64,000 nt of DNA, from NCBI RefSeq assembly GCF_004155535.1, contig NZ_RYUH01000006.1:1-64000 (forward strand). Direction: 5' to 3'. The DNA comes from Bifidobacterium pseudolongum subsp. globosum. Lineage in GTDB: Bacteria; Actinomycetota; Actinomycetes; Actinomycetales; Bifidobacteriaceae. Positions 45,684-56,724 of the stretch are shown here, piece after piece. Each line of letters opens with the position of its first letter. Position 1 is the first letter of the stretch. A program made the translations under genes and the position numbers. A model generated the notes under the pieces. The model was given only the letters and a program-made list of their open reading frames with translations. It did not search any database and was not told where the DNA came from.

Positions 45684-47905
45684 CGGGAATGGGCACTCAT
45701 CGCACTGCGCGCGCGGTCATCGCCGCGGCGGTCGTCACGGCGATCACCGCGGCCGCCGTGCTGATCATGGGGTTCGCCTGGCATGGCTCGGGCGGCGACC
45801 GCGCGCAGGTCTCCTACAATGCCGTGGACATGCGCGCGCAGATGCTCGACAACGGCGACCTGCGCATCACGCAGGTCTTCGACTACCGGCTGGAATCGCG
45901 CGGCACGCCGTGGCGCCAGATGTTCCAGCAGTACACGCTCAGTTCCGACCGCCTGACCAACATCAGCGACATCAGCGTCAAGGACCTGACGACCGGCCGC
46001 ACCTACACGCAGGACGACACGGTGAGGTCGCCGGGCGGCTACGGCGATCACGGTTGGAACAGCGAATGCGCCGGCCGTTGGTACATCGCCGACATCACCC
46101 AATCGGCGGCGAACCCCGAACCATACGACACCGAGCTGGACGCGCTCACATCCACCGCCATGGGCGAGCCGGCGCAGACCAAGGACGTGGAGATCGGGTG
46201 GAACATCCCGTCCACGGCTTCCGCGGACAGTATGCGCTTCGAGCTGTCGATGACATGGCATGGCGTGTCCACGGCGTACGACGACGTGGTGGCACTCGAA
46301 TGGGAGCCGTTCGGTGCGCTCCACACCACGCCCGCCGCGCGGGTGAGCGGCACGTTCACCTTCCCTGACGGCATTGGCGAGTCGAATTCCTGGGCATGGC
46401 TGCACACGGGCGCGGCAAGCGAGACGACGCGCACCGCCGACGGCTCGCTCCAGTTCACCGTGACCGACCTGCCCGGCGGTGAATACATCAATGTGGTGGT
46501 CATGACGGACAAGCGCCCCGGTTCCGCCGTCACCCGCACCCAAGCGAGCAAGATGAAGCAGCGCATCCTCAGCCAGGAGCGGCAGGAGGCGCAGATCGCG
46601 GAGAACGACCGGCGCCGCAAGGCGGGCGGGCGAATCGTCATGTGGAGCATTCCCGCCGCATTCGCGCTCATACTGACGGTGGCCGCGCTCATCGGCGCCA
46701 AACGCGCGTGCACACAGGGGCGTAGGACCACGGAAGGGCTTGCCTATTGGCGGGAACCCCCGGATATGAGCCCCGCCGCGGCGGCCGCGCTCATCACCGA
46801 CGTGATGCCGGGCGTCCAGGGGGCCGTGGACGACCGGCAGATGACCTCCACCCTGCTCTCACTCGTGACCAAGGGGGCCGTGGCCATCTATCCCGGTTCC
46901 GCCGCCGGCTACCGCGGCATCGACCTGAGCCAGGCGGATTGTGTGTCGGTCGGCCAGCTCATCGCGAGCGACCCGCGCCGTGAAGCGGACGCCGCGGGCA
47001 TGTGCACGCTCGTGATCATGCCGCGCGTCTACACCGACCGCGCGGGGCTGCGGTTGTGCCGGTCGGAGAGCGCGCTGCTCGACGTGCTGCTGCGCGCGTC
47101 CGAACGCATTGGCCTGCCCGTGTTTGACTTCGGGCAGATGCAGGCCGCGTTGAAGGATTGGCGCCAAGGCTACGCATGGCTGCGTGGTTTTGAGGATGCC
47201 TGCAATGCGGAATACCAGGCGTTGCGCGCCACCGTGCCGGTCGGTGTGGGCGCGCGCATGCTCGGTGGCGCGGCGATGATCGTCTCGTGGCTCACCGCGT
47301 TCATCTACACGGCGGCGGTGGGGCAGGTCGCGCTCGCGCTCGTCATCTCGCTGCCGTTGCTGTTCGCCGCCACGTTCGCCGCACAGGTGAGCCCCCGCAG
47401 CGCGTTCACGGCGCAGGGCGAGGTCTACGCCGACCAAGTGGGCGGCCTCATGCGGTACATGGAGGATTTCAGCGAGTTCTCCGACCGTGGTGTGTTCGAC
47501 ACCGTGCTGTGGGGCCGGTACATGGTCTATGCGGCGGCCTTCGGCATCAGCGACAAGCTCATGGAGCAGATGGAACGCGCCTACCCGCAGCTCGCCGACC
47601 CGGAGTGGGTCAATGTGCATACGTCCAACGACAGCCTGGTGTATTGGTCCGCGCGCCGCCGCGCCATGCGGGCGCGCGGCGGCGCCTTTGGCATGCATGG
47701 CATGCATGCAGGTGGGTCGTTCAGCTCGATGGTCTCCAGCAGCTTCTCGTCGGTGGGGTCCACGATCCGCGACGCGATGCCGCAGTCAAGTTCAAGCGGC
47801 TCCCGCAGCGGCAGCCGTAGCTCGGGCGGTGGCGGCTCGTTCCGCAGCGGCGGATTCAAGGGCCATTCGGGCGGATCCGGCGGCGGGCGCGGCGGCGCGC
47901 GGTAG
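45680..47905 (+). CDS. DUF2207 membrane protein 2 (tandem paralog)
   Basis: A 741-residue protein with the same layout as the preceding gene: signal anchor (about 8-32), DUF2207 domain with MLDNGDLRITQVFDYRLESR, a central helix (about 310-335), REPPDMSPAAAAALITDVMP, two spans (about 530-575) and a Ser/Gly-rich tail (SGGGGSFRSGGFKGHSGGSG). GTG at 45680 overlaps the upstream stop as GTGA; ATG at 45689 is an alternative. Tandem duplication explains the pair. It ends before a cluster of three palindromes that separates it from the convergent nrdF. Confidence 0.88.
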   Translation: MTGMGTHRTARAVIAAAVVTAITAAAVLIMGFAWHGSGGDRAQVSYNAVDMRAQMLDNGDLRITQVFDYRLESRGTPWRQMFQQYTLSSDRLTNISDISVKDLTTGRTYTQDDTVRSPGGYGDHGWNSECAGRWYIADITQSAANPEPYDTELDALTSTAMGEPAQTKDVEIGWNIPSTASADSMRFELSMTWHGVSTAYDDVVALEWEPFGALHTTPAARVSGTFTFPDGIGESNSWAWLHTGAASETTRTADGSLQFTVTDLPGGEYINVVVMTDKRPGSAVTRTQASKMKQRILSQERQEAQIAENDRRRKAGGRIVMWSIPAAFALILTVAALIGAKRACTQGRRTTEGLAYWREPPDMSPAAAAALITDVMPGVQGAVDDRQMTSTLLSLVTKGAVAIYPGSAAGYRGIDLSQADCVSVGQLIASDPRREADAAGMCTLVIMPRVYTDRAGLRLCRSESALLDVLLRASERIGLPVFDFGQMQAALKDWRQGYAWLRGFEDACNAEYQALRATVPVGVGARMLGGAAMIVSWLTAFIYTAAVGQVALALVISLPLLFAATFAAQVSPRSAFTAQGEVYADQVGGLMRYMEDFSEFSDRGVFDTVLWGRYMVYAAAFGISDKLMEQMERAYPQLADPEWVNVHTSNDSLVYWSARRRAMRARGGAFGMHGMHAGGSFSSMVSSSFSSVGSTIRDAMPQSSSSGSRSGSRSSGGGGSFRSGGFKGHSGGSGGGRGGAR

Positions 47906-47914
47906 GTGCCCGCG

Positions 47915-48015
47915 CACTTTTTTGCATGGCCATGAAAAAGTGGGAGCTGCAGCTCCCACTTTTTGCCTATATCCCCTCGAACACCTTCCACTTTTTGCCG
48001 CGGCGCAAAAAAGTG
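47915..48015. terminator. Cluster of three palindromes between DUF2207 and nrdF
   Basis: Three hairpins share CACTTTTT/AAAAAGTG arms: 47915-47942 (centre CATGGCCATG), 47935-47964 (a perfect 30-bp palindrome with GGGAGCTGCAGCTCCC at its heart) and 47989-48015 (centre GCCGCGGC). The first two overlap and are mutually exclusive. The last ends one base before the nrdF stop. They form a bidirectional terminator for two convergent operons. Confidence 0.8.
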
Positions 48016-48996
<981 letters not shown>

Positions 48997-49016
48997 TTAA
49001 AAATGAATGAAACTGT

Positions 49017-51155
49017 TCAGAGCATGCACGAGACGCAGCCGGCCACTTCAGTGCCTTCGAGCGCCTGCTGGCGGATGCGGATGTAGTAGAGCGTCTTGAT
49101 GCCCTTGCGCCACGCGTAGATCTGCGCCTTGTTGATGTCGCGCGTGGTGGCCGTGTCGGGGAAGAACAAGGTCAGCGAAAGCCCTTGGTCCACATGCCGG
49201 CTCGCTTCGGCGTAGGTGTCGATGATCGCCTTCCAGCCGATTGCATAGGCGTCTTGGTACAGGCCCAGGTTCTCGTTCGTCATGTATGGCGCGGGGTAGT
49301 ACATGCGCCCGATCTTGCCCTCTTTGCGGATCTCGATCTTCGAGGCGATCGGGTGGATCGAACTCGTGGCGTGGTTGATGTACGAGATCGAGCCGGTCGG
49401 CGGCACGGCCTGCAGGTTCTGGTTGTACAGTCCGCTTTGCAGCACCGCGCGCTGCAGGTCCGCCCAGTCGGCGGCCGTGGGCAGCGCCACGCCGAAGCGC
49501 GCGAACAGCTCGCGCACCGCCGGTGTGCGCGGCTCGAGCGTTTCACGGCCGTCCACATACCGGTCGAAGTAATTGCCCGCCCCGACCGGCTTCGCGTAGG
49601 TGGAGCGCTCGAAGCCGCCGAACGCGCGGCCGCGCTCGCGTGCGAGCTCGTTCGACGCGCGGTAGGCGTGGTAGGCGACCGCCATGAAATAGCAGTTCGT
49701 GAAGTCGAGCGCCTCGGGCGAGCCGTACATGATGCCCTCGCGCGCCAGGAACCCGTGCAGGTTCATCTGTCCCAGGCCGATCGCATGGCCCTCGTCGTTC
49801 GCGCGGCGGATCGGCGGCACGGAGTCGATTTGCGTGGCTTCGGCCACGGCGGTGAGCGCGCGGATCGCCGTGCGCACGCTCGCCGCCAGATCGCCGTCCA
49901 TCGCCTTCGCGATGTTGAGCGAGCCCAGGTTGCACGAGATGTCGCGCCCCACGTGCGCATAGCTCAGATCGGTGTTGTAGGTGCTCGGCTCCTGCACCTG
50001 CAGGATCTCGGAGCACAGGTTGCTCATCGTGATGCGCCCGTCGATCGGGTTCGCGCGGTTCGCGTTGTCGGCGAACAGCAGGTACGGGTAGCCGGATTCG
50101 AACTGCACCTCGGCGATCGTGGTGAACAACGTGCGCGCGTCGATCATCGTGCGGCGGATGCGCTCGTCGGCGAGCATCTCGCTGTAGTGTGCGGTGATGT
50201 CGACGTCGGCGAACGGCATGCCCATCACGCGCTCCACGTCGTAGGGGCTGAACAGCGCCATCGGCTTGCGTTCCTTGGCCAGCTGGAACGTGATGTCGGG
50301 GACCACCACGCCCAGCGCGAGCGATTTGATGCGGATCTTCTCGTCGGCGTTTTCGCGTTTGGTGTCGAGGAACTTGAGGATGTCGGGGTGGTGCGCGCTC
50401 AGATACACGGCGCCGGCGCCTTGGCGCGCGCCGAGCTGGTTCGCGTAGCTGAACGAGTCCTCGAGCAGTTTCATGACCGGCACCACGCCGCTCGACTGGT
50501 GCTCGATGTGCTTGATCGGCGCGCCCTCTTCGCGCAGATTGCTCAGCAGCAGTGCCACGCCGCCGCCGCGTTTGCTCAACTGCAGCGCCGCGTTGATGCC
50601 GCGCGCAATAGACTCCATGTTGTCTTCGATGCGCACAAGGAAGCAGCTGACGGCCTCGCCGCGCTGCGCTTTGCCCAGATTGAGGAAGGTGGGGGTGGCG
50701 GGCTGGAAGCGTCCGAGCACGATCTCGTCGAGGAACCGCTCGGCTTCTTTTTCATTGCCTGCGGCGAGCGCGAGCGCCACGGCCGCGGCGCGCTGCGTGA
50801 AGTCCTCGAGGTAGGTCGCGCCGTCGAATGAGCGCAGCGCGTACGACCGGTAGAACTTGAACGCGCCCACGAACGTGGCGAACTCGTGGCCCAGGCCGGC
50901 GGCGCGCGCGTAGAACGCGTCGAGGAACTCGGGGGAGTATTGCTCGAACACGGCACGCTCGTAATAGTCGTGGTCGATCAGGTATTGCAGGCGTTCGGCC
51001 GTGCTGTCAAATCTTTTGGTGTTGGGCTCCACGTGCGTGGTGATGAACGCGCGCACGGCGTCGCGGTCTTTGTCGAACTGGATGCGCCCGTCACTGCCGT
51101 ACAGATTGAGCATGGCGTTGAGCGCGTGGTAGTCCTGCTGTGGGTTCTGGGTCAT
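49017..51155 (-). CDS. nrdE: Ribonucleotide reductase class Ib alpha subunit
   Basis: Catalytic subunit reducing ribonucleoside diphosphates; 712 residues, usual for NrdE. It has the N-terminal [12 protein letters not shown] start without an ATP-cone, the finger-loop region with [36 protein letters not shown], and the C-terminal redox pair CVSC (707-710) that accepts electrons from NrdH. The ATG overlaps the nrdI stop by 4 bp, so the two are translationally coupled. Confidence 0.97.
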   Translation of the reverse strand: MTQNPQQDYHALNAMLNLYGSDGRIQFDKDRDAVRAFITTHVEPNTKRFDSTAERLQYLIDHDYYERAVFEQYSPEFLDAFYARAAGLGHEFATFVGAFKFYRSYALRSFDGATYLEDFTQRAAAVALALAAGNEKEAERFLDEIVLGRFQPATPTFLNLGKAQRGEAVSCFLVRIEDNMESIARGINAALQLSKRGGGVALLLSNLREEGAPIKHIEHQSSGVVPVMKLLEDSFSYANQLGARQGAGAVYLSAHHPDILKFLDTKRENADEKIRIKSLALGVVVPDITFQLAKERKPMALFSPYDVERVMGMPFADVDITAHYSEMLADERIRRTMIDARTLFTTIAEVQFESGYPYLLFADNANRANPIDGRITMSNLCSEILQVQEPSTYNTDLSYAHVGRDISCNLGSLNIAKAMDGDLAASVRTAIRALTAVAEATQIDSVPPIRRANDEGHAIGLGQMNLHGFLAREGIMYGSPEALDFTNCYFMAVAYHAYRASNELARERGRAFGGFERSTYAKPVGAGNYFDRYVDGRETLEPRTPAVRELFARFGVALPTAADWADLQRAVLQSGLYNQNLQAVPPTGSISYINHATSSIHPIASKIEIRKEGKIGRMYYPAPYMTNENLGLYQDAYAIGWKAIIDTYAEASRHVDQGLSLTLFFPDTATTRDINKAQIYAWRKGIKTLYYIRIRQQALEGTEVAGCVSCML

Positions 51156-51583
51156 GGCTGGTCCTGTGACTGGGTACGGAAGAACTCAATGAGTCCTTTT
51201 CTGACGGCGCGCACGTCGGCGCTTGTGCCCATGAGCTCGAAGCGGTACATGAGCGGCACATGGCATTTGCGTGCGATGATGGGGCCGGCGGCGGCGTAGG
51301 CCGTGCCGAAGTTCGTGTTGCCGGCGGCGATGACCCCGCGGATCCATTGGCGGTTGGCGGGGTCGTTGAGGAACCGCTTGACCTGCACCGGCACGGCTTT
51401 GGTGGCCTCGCCGCCGCCGTATGTGGGGCAGATCAACACAAATGGCTCATCGATATGGAGTGGCTTGTCGGCGGGGCGCAGCGGGATGCGCGCGGTGTGG
51501 ATGCCGGCGTCTTCAAACGCGCAGTGCTCCACGAAGCGCGCCGTGCTGTTCGACGCCGACGAGAAATAGACGACGGCGGCCAT
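51152..51583 (-). CDS. nrdI: NrdI flavodoxin
   Basis: FMN protein that supplies the oxidant for assembling the NrdF cofactor. It has 143 residues. [17 protein letters not shown] is the phosphate-binding loop, followed by ICPTYGGGE and the [20 protein letters not shown] segment of NrdI. Its ATG is directly adjacent to the nrdH stop codon. Confidence 0.95.
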   Translation of the reverse strand: MAAVVYFSSASNSTARFVEHCAFEDAGIHTARIPLRPADKPLHIDEPFVLICPTYGGGEATKAVPVQVKRFLNDPANRQWIRGVIAAGNTNFGTAYAAAGPIIARKCHVPLMYRFELMGTSADVRAVRKGLIEFFRTQSQDQP

Positions 51584-51859
51584 TTACTGAAGCAGCCCCT
51601 GGATTTTGTCGGGGCGGTAGCCGCTCCAGAAGTCCTGCAGTTCGGAGCCCATGCTCACCATCACCACCGGCGCCTGCGTGAAGCCGGCCTCCTGCAGCAA
51701 AGGGATGTTGGCCTCAGTGATTTTGATTTCCCGGTAGTCTAGGCCCATGCGGTTGAGCGCGCGCTCGGTGGCGGCGCACTGCTGGCAGTTGTCCTTGGTG
51801 TAGACGGTCACGTGCAGCGTGCGTGTGGTTTCAGTGGTTTCCATGGTGAATGTTGTCAT
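51584..51859 (-). CDS. nrdH: NrdH glutaredoxin-like protein
   Basis: Electron donor to NrdE, reduced by thioredoxin reductase. The 91-residue protein has the redox motif CQQC (25-28; commonly CVQC or CMQC), a cis-Pro in TQAPVVMV and the C-terminal WSGYRPDKI signature. The ATG at 51859 has only a weak GGTGG upstream; ATG 51844 is an alternative. It is the first gene of the operon, directly below two NrdR-like boxes. Confidence 0.95.
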   Translation of the reverse strand: MTTFTMETTETTRTLHVTVYTKDNCQQCAATERALNRMGLDYREIKITEANIPLLQEAGFTQAPVVMVSMGSELQDFWSGYRPDKIQGLLQ

Positions 51860-51863
51860 GCGA

Positions 51864-51911
51864 CCACCATATCTTGTGGCTGTTATCTAATTACGCCACT
51901 AGATGCAGTGG
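51864..51911 (-). promoter_or_regulatory. Two NrdR-like boxes of nrdHIEF
   Basis: CCACCATATCTTGTGG (51864-51879) and CCACTAGATGCAGTGG (51896-51911) are 16-bp near-palindromes with CCAC/GTGG ends, offset by 32 bp, about three helical turns. That is the paired arrangement expected for the repressor NrdR. A -10-like TTAGATAAC (minus strand) lies between them. Confidence 0.75.
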
Positions 51912-52110
51912 TTGTGGTTGTGAGCAATGCCACAGTGTGCTGCAAATCGGTGTGGTGGCCGGTGTGTCGGCCATTGGCCCGGATGTGCCTATGTGGGATT
52001 TGTCACAGGACCCGCCGCGCACTTTTTTCCGTCCCGGAAAAAAGTGCGCGGGACACACCGGGGCTTGACGCAATAGTGCGCGCTGGAGCGCGCACTATTG
52101 CGGGGCAACC
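51912..52110. other. nrdH-aldo/keto reductase intergenic with two strong hairpins
   Basis: The divergent gap contains two hairpins. CGCGCACTTTTTTCC pairs with GGAAAAAAGTGCGCG (52016-52050, 15-bp stem). GCAATAGTGCGCGC pairs with GCGCGCACTATTGC (52070-52101, perfect 14-bp stem). Neither follows an obvious gene end, so their role is unclear. Confidence 0.7.
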
Positions 52111-52174
52111 CAAAAATGTGGGGAGGCTGCTACCGTGGGGTCAGCATCACAATGGCCACCATAAGGAGAACACG

Positions 52175-53038
52175 ATGGTACTGCACCGCACAATGGGCCC
52201 ATTCGACACCACGGCGATCGGCCTGGGCGAAATGCCACTGACGATCGAGAACAACCTTGGCCCCAACATGGGCGTGGAGACGATCCACGCGGCCCTCGAC
52301 GCCGGCTGCCGGCAGATCGACACGGCTTGGGCCTACTACTGCTCGGGCGGCGAGGAGCAGACCGGCGAAAAACTCGTGCGCGAGGCCATGGCCAGCTGGA
52401 GCGGCCCCAAGGACGAGGTGCTCATCGCCACCAAGGTTGGCCACTACCGCAACTTCACCGACGGCAAGCCCACATGGGCCGTCGATGGCAGCCCCGAGAA
52501 CCTGATCCGCCGCGCCAAGGAAAGCGCCTTCGCACTCGGCGTGGACACGATCGACCTGCTGTACTTCCACCGCCCCGATCCGCGCATCCCGTACGGCGAG
52601 TCGATCGAGGCGATCAAGCAGCTCGTCGACGAAGGCGTGGCCCGCGAGGCCGGCGTCTCCAACGCCTCCATTGAGCAGATGGACATCGCCCAGGAGATCC
52701 TCGGCAACAAGCTGATCGCCGTGCAGAACCAGTTCTCGCCGATCTACACCGAGACCGCGGACACGCTTGAGCACGCGGCGCGCATCGGCATCAGCTTCGT
52801 GTGCTGGAGCCCGCTCGGCGGCTTCCGCAAGCCGAAGGACGAGTCGAAGTTCGACCCGTTCCGTGCGATCGCTGACAAGCGCGGCGTGAGCTACCAGCAG
52901 GTCGTGCTCGCCTGGGAGCTCGCCAAGGGCGACCATGTCTTCGTAATCCCTGGTGCGCACCGCCCGGCCACGATCCTCGACAGCCTCAAGGCGGGCGACC
53001 TGGAGCTCACCCCCGAAGAGCTCGCCACGCTGGGCTGA
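52175..53038 (+). CDS. Aldo/keto reductase
   Basis: NADPH-dependent oxidoreductase of 287 residues with a TIM-barrel fold. Visible catalytic residues are Asp49 and Tyr54 in DTAWAYYCSGGEEQTGE, the lysine in VLIATKVGHYR and the histidine in DLLYFHRPDPR. The C-terminal segment VFVIPGAHRPATILD matches the coenzyme-binding site. The ATG at 52175 has AAGGAG 6 bp upstream. The substrate is unknown. Confidence 0.92.
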   Translation: MVLHRTMGPFDTTAIGLGEMPLTIENNLGPNMGVETIHAALDAGCRQIDTAWAYYCSGGEEQTGEKLVREAMASWSGPKDEVLIATKVGHYRNFTDGKPTWAVDGSPENLIRRAKESAFALGVDTIDLLYFHRPDPRIPYGESIEAIKQLVDEGVAREAGVSNASIEQMDIAQEILGNKLIAVQNQFSPIYTETADTLEHAARIGISFVCWSPLGGFRKPKDESKFDPFRAIADKRGVSYQQVVLAWELAKGDHVFVIPGAHRPATILDSLKAGDLELTPEELATLG

Positions 53039-53090
53039 TCCCCACTGCCGGAGGTGGGGTCAGCCGCCCCTGCCTGTACACTGGTCCCTC

Positions 53091-54629
53091 GTGAATACGC
53101 CTGTGATCAAACGTCGTTCCAAACCCGAAGTACTGGCACCGGCCGGCAATCTGCGCGGCCTCATGACCGCCGTGGACTACGGCGCCGACGCCGTCTACTG
53201 CGGCGGCAAAGCCTTTGGCATGCGCTCGGCGCCGCGCAACCTGAGCATCGACGACTTCACGCAAGGCGCGCGCTATGCGCATGAGCGCGGCGCGCGCGTC
53301 TACGTGACACTCAACATCCTGCCGCGCAACAACGAGGTCACCGCGATCGAACGCTACATCGAGCAGTTGCGCGGCACCGGCGTCGACGCACTGATCGTCA
53401 CTGACATCGGCGTGCTCATGATGGCGCGCCGCATCGCGCCCGAACTCGAACTGCATGTCTCCACGCAGGCCGGCGTCACGAACTACGCCGCCGCCAATGC
53501 GCTTTATGAACTCGGCGCGCGCCGCGTCGTGCTCGCGCGCGAGATGGACCTGCAGGCCGTGCGCGACATCCGCGCCAACATTCCCGACGACCTGGACATC
53601 GAGACCTTTGTGCATGGCTCGATGTGCATGGCGTTCTCCGGCCGCTGCCTCATCTCCAATTACCTGACCGGACGCGACGGCAACCATGGCGAATGCGCGC
53701 AGCCGTGCCGCTGGAAGTATTCGCTCGTCGAAGAGAAGCGGCCCGGGCAGGTGTTCCCGATCGAGGAGACCGCGCAAGGCACCTATCTGTTCAATTCGCA
53801 GGACATGAACATGATGGAGCACCTCGACGACCTGATCGACTCGGGCGCCACGAGCCTCAAGATCGAAGGCCGCTCCAAGAGCGCGTATTATGTGGCGGCC
53901 ATGACGAACGCCTACAAGAGCGCCGTCAACGAATACATGGTGCAGCGCGGCTTCGAAGACGCCGAGGGCAACGAGCTCAAGCCGTTCCTCGACCGCGTCA
54001 TCCGTGTGGGCGAACAGGCCATGGAAGATGCCGCCCGGCCTGACTCGATCACGCTGCACGCCGACGAGGCGTTCGCCGGCATGCCGAACTGGGACAGCGC
54101 GGTCGACGAAGGCGAGCTGTCGAACCGTCAGGCGCGCCGCACCGGTCTGGAACGCCAAGCCGAATACGCCGAAGACGCCGGTTGGAAGCACGCGGGTGTG
54201 CACCCGGCCCCGCCCGTGGAGCTGCCCGATTGGCTGCGTGAGGAGCCGGGCAAGGTGGCGCACCGCGACTACAGCACCGGCTTCTACTACCCCCAGCAGA
54301 AGGTCACGCAGAACACCGACCGCAGCGCGTATTTCCGCGATTGGCTCGTGGTGGGCGAGGCGCTCGAATGGACGCCCGAAGACGGCGGCAGGCTCACAAT
54401 CATGAGCCGCAACAAGATCGAACCGGGCCAGCTCGTCGAGATCCTGCTGCCGGGCGAGGCGCCACTGCAATATATCGTGCCGGCCGAAGGCCTGCGCGAC
54501 GCCGACGGCGAGCCAGTCGCGCTGATCAACCATCCGGCGCACGTATTCTCGCTACCGATGCCGGTCGAAGTGCCCGTCAACGCGGCGCTGCGCTCGCGCA
54601 CCAAGCGTCCTACGCTCAAGGCCGAATGA
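53091..54629 (+). CDS. Peptidase U32 family protein (TrhP/RlhA-like)
   Basis: A 512-residue protein with the U32 core: PEVLAPAGNLRGLMTAVDYG, GADAVYCGGKAFGMR, ARRVVLAREM and the cysteine cluster FVHGSMCMAFSGRCLISNYL followed by NHGECAQPCRW. Members of this family take part in tRNA or rRNA hydroxylation (TrhP, RlhA) rather than proteolysis. A C-terminal U32-associated beta domain covers about 420-500. The start is GTG at 53091 with a TACACT box 7 bp upstream, implying a leaderless mRNA. Confidence 0.88.
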   Translation: MNTPVIKRRSKPEVLAPAGNLRGLMTAVDYGADAVYCGGKAFGMRSAPRNLSIDDFTQGARYAHERGARVYVTLNILPRNNEVTAIERYIEQLRGTGVDALIVTDIGVLMMARRIAPELELHVSTQAGVTNYAAANALYELGARRVVLAREMDLQAVRDIRANIPDDLDIETFVHGSMCMAFSGRCLISNYLTGRDGNHGECAQPCRWKYSLVEEKRPGQVFPIEETAQGTYLFNSQDMNMMEHLDDLIDSGATSLKIEGRSKSAYYVAAMTNAYKSAVNEYMVQRGFEDAEGNELKPFLDRVIRVGEQAMEDAARPDSITLHADEAFAGMPNWDSAVDEGELSNRQARRTGLERQAEYAEDAGWKHAGVHPAPPVELPDWLREEPGKVAHRDYSTGFYYPQQKVTQNTDRSAYFRDWLVVGEALEWTPEDGGRLTIMSRNKIEPGQLVEILLPGEAPLQYIVPAEGLRDADGEPVALINHPAHVFSLPMPVEVPVNAALRSRTKRPTLKAE

Positions 54630-54698
54630 CGCCCGCCCGCGCGCATCTACGGTCAGCGAACATGCACGCGCGCCGGTGGAGCGGCTACAGTGGGCGGT

Positions 54699-55880
54699 AT
54701 GAATGCACAAGAACCATCGGCGCAGCCCGCCGAACCACAGCAGAACAACCAGCCCGCCGGCGCGGGCGAACACAAGCCAGTGCAGATCAACATGCAGGAC
54801 CTGCTCGAGGCGGTGCAGTCGCTCGGCAAGAAGACCGTGCAGCAGCAGGACGAAGCCGCGGCGAAGGCCTCGCAGTACGACGAGGCGATCCTCGACAGCT
54901 CCGCGATCGAACCGACCGACAGCGAAGGCAATCCGATCCCGGTGACGATCCCGATTGTGCTCGCGCCGAACATCACCGTGGTCTACACCACGCGCTTGGG
55001 CGGCGCCAGCACCGACGAATGGGCGCATTTCAATCTGGGCGGCAAATCCGGCGACGTGCCGGACCATGTGCGCGCGAACCGCGACGCGCTCGCGAACGAA
55101 CTGCACGCCAAGCTCTCGCTCATCAACCAAGTGCATTCGGGCAACGCCATCGACATAGACGAACGCTTCGAGTCCAACCGTTCGTTCGGCTTCGATGCCT
55201 CGGGCACGCAGGAAGCCGCGCCCGTGGACGACGTGGAATCGGTGGACGGCGCCGTGCAGATCATCGAAGGCGACGCGCAGGTCAGCACGCAGACCGGCAT
55301 CGCGCTCGGCGTGTTCGCCGCGGACTGCCTGCCCGTGCTGCTCGCCGACCCGGTGGCCGGCGTGATCGCGGCCGCGCATTGCGGGCGCAAAGGCCTCATG
55401 GAAGGCGTCATCGGCTCCACAGTGGAGATGATGAAGACCAAGGGCGCCGACCCCGCGCACATCCTGGCCACGCTCGGCCCCGCGATCTGCGGCGACTGCT
55501 ATGAGACCGGCGACGCGATCGCCGACGCGTTCGACGCGAAGTTCCCCGGCACGTTCACGCTCACGCGCTTCGGCGGCCCGGGCATCGACATCAACAAGGC
55601 CGCACTCATGGCACTCGAGCAGGCCGGGGTGGGCGCCGACCACATCTATTCGTCGCAGCCGCGCGTCAACGCCGCCACACAGTACCTCGCGCAGGACGCC
55701 GAACTCGAGCAGCTGTGCCGCGAGGACAACGAGGGCGATCCGCAGCTCGACGAGCGCATCAAGCACATCCGCCACAGCATGTGCACGCTCGAAAACCCGC
55801 TGTGGTTCTCGCACCGCCGCGCCCAGCTCGCGCACAAGGCCCACGAAGGCCGCATGCTCGCGCTGATTGTGCGCCACTGA
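54699..55880 (+). CDS. Laccase-domain / YfiH-family purine nucleosidase-like protein
   Basis: A 393-residue protein. After a low-complexity Gln/Pro/Ala-rich N-terminus of about 80 residues comes the YfiH domain with TTRLGGASTDEWAHFNLG, LINQVHSGNAI (His), GVFAADCLPVLLAD (Cys) and IAAAHCGRKGL (His), the conserved zinc-binding His-Cys-His set. Family members are described as multifunctional adenosine-processing enzymes or polyphenol oxidases, and some act on cell-wall intermediates. TACAGT lies just upstream of the ATG, suggesting a leaderless transcript. Confidence 0.88.
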   Translation: MNAQEPSAQPAEPQQNNQPAGAGEHKPVQINMQDLLEAVQSLGKKTVQQQDEAAAKASQYDEAILDSSAIEPTDSEGNPIPVTIPIVLAPNITVVYTTRLGGASTDEWAHFNLGGKSGDVPDHVRANRDALANELHAKLSLINQVHSGNAIDIDERFESNRSFGFDASGTQEAAPVDDVESVDGAVQIIEGDAQVSTQTGIALGVFAADCLPVLLADPVAGVIAAAHCGRKGLMEGVIGSTVEMMKTKGADPAHILATLGPAICGDCYETGDAIADAFDAKFPGTFTLTRFGGPGIDINKAALMALEQAGVGADHIYSSQPRVNAATQYLAQDAELEQLCREDNEGDPQLDERIKHIRHSMCTLENPLWFSHRRAQLAHKAHEGRMLALIVRH

Positions 55881-55914
55881 CCCATATATTTATTGAATTA
55901 AGTAAGGAATCACA

Positions 55915-56661
55915 ATGACCACCGCACAGACCACCCCGGTCGTGGCCGTGGTGCTCGCCGCAGGCTCGGGCCTGCGGTTCGACCCGGCCAATCCCAAACA
56001 ACTCGTCTCGCTCGCCGGCACGCCAATCGTCGGCTGGAGCATCGCCGCGTTCGAACGCAACCCGCGTGTGACCGACATCCTCGTCGTCGTCAACGCGCAG
56101 GTGCGCCAGGCGGTGGAACAGCTCATCGCCGCCGCCGGCTACACCAAGGTGCAGGCTGTGATCGGCGGCGGCGCCGAACGCTCCGACAGCACCGAGGCCG
56201 CGCTGCGCATGCTCGCCGACCATGGCGTGCCCGCCAACGCGAAGGTGCTCATCCACGATTCGGTGCGTCCCTTCGTCTCACAGGCCCAGATCGACGGCTG
56301 CATCGACGCGCTCGACGAGTTCAAGGCCGCCACCGTGGCCTGCCCGTCGACCGACACGATCCTGCTCACGCAGGACCTGGGCGACCGCGAAACCGTGGTG
56401 CAGGTGCCGGAGCGCCGCCATTCGTTCCGCGCGCAGACCCCGCAGGCGTTCCGTTTCGAGACGATCCGCACCGCCTACGACCTGGCCGCCGACGACCCGG
56501 ATTTCCGCCCGACCGACGACACCCGCGTGGTGGTGGACTACCTGCCCAACGAGCCCGTGGCGGTTGTGGGCGGTTCTCCGCTCAACATGAAGGTGACGAC
56601 GCAGGACGACATGCCGTTCGCGCAGCTGATCGCCGGTCGTCTGGCTGACCCCGCGCTCTAG
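55915..56661 (+). CDS. ispD: 2-C-methyl-D-erythritol 4-phosphate cytidylyltransferase
   Basis: Third step of the MEP isoprenoid pathway, forming CDP-methylerythritol. The 248-residue protein has the CTP-binding motif LAAGSGLRFDPANPKQ (14-29), GGAERSDSTEAAL, HDSVRPFVS and RAQTPQAFRFETI. TarI-type ribitol-phosphate cytidylyltransferases share this fold, so the assignment is probable rather than certain; no teichoic-acid genes are adjacent. AAGTAAGGA precedes the ATG. Confidence 0.85.
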   Translation: MTTAQTTPVVAVVLAAGSGLRFDPANPKQLVSLAGTPIVGWSIAAFERNPRVTDILVVVNAQVRQAVEQLIAAAGYTKVQAVIGGGAERSDSTEAALRMLADHGVPANAKVLIHDSVRPFVSQAQIDGCIDALDEFKAATVACPSTDTILLTQDLGDRETVVQVPERRHSFRAQTPQAFRFETIRTAYDLAADDPDFRPTDDTRVVVDYLPNEPVAVVGGSPLNMKVTTQDDMPFAQLIAGRLADPAL

Positions 56662-56724
56662 ACTGGTGCCATGCAGAATGACTGCCGTGGCAAAGCGGTA
56701 GTCATTCATTCTTGTCACTTTTCT

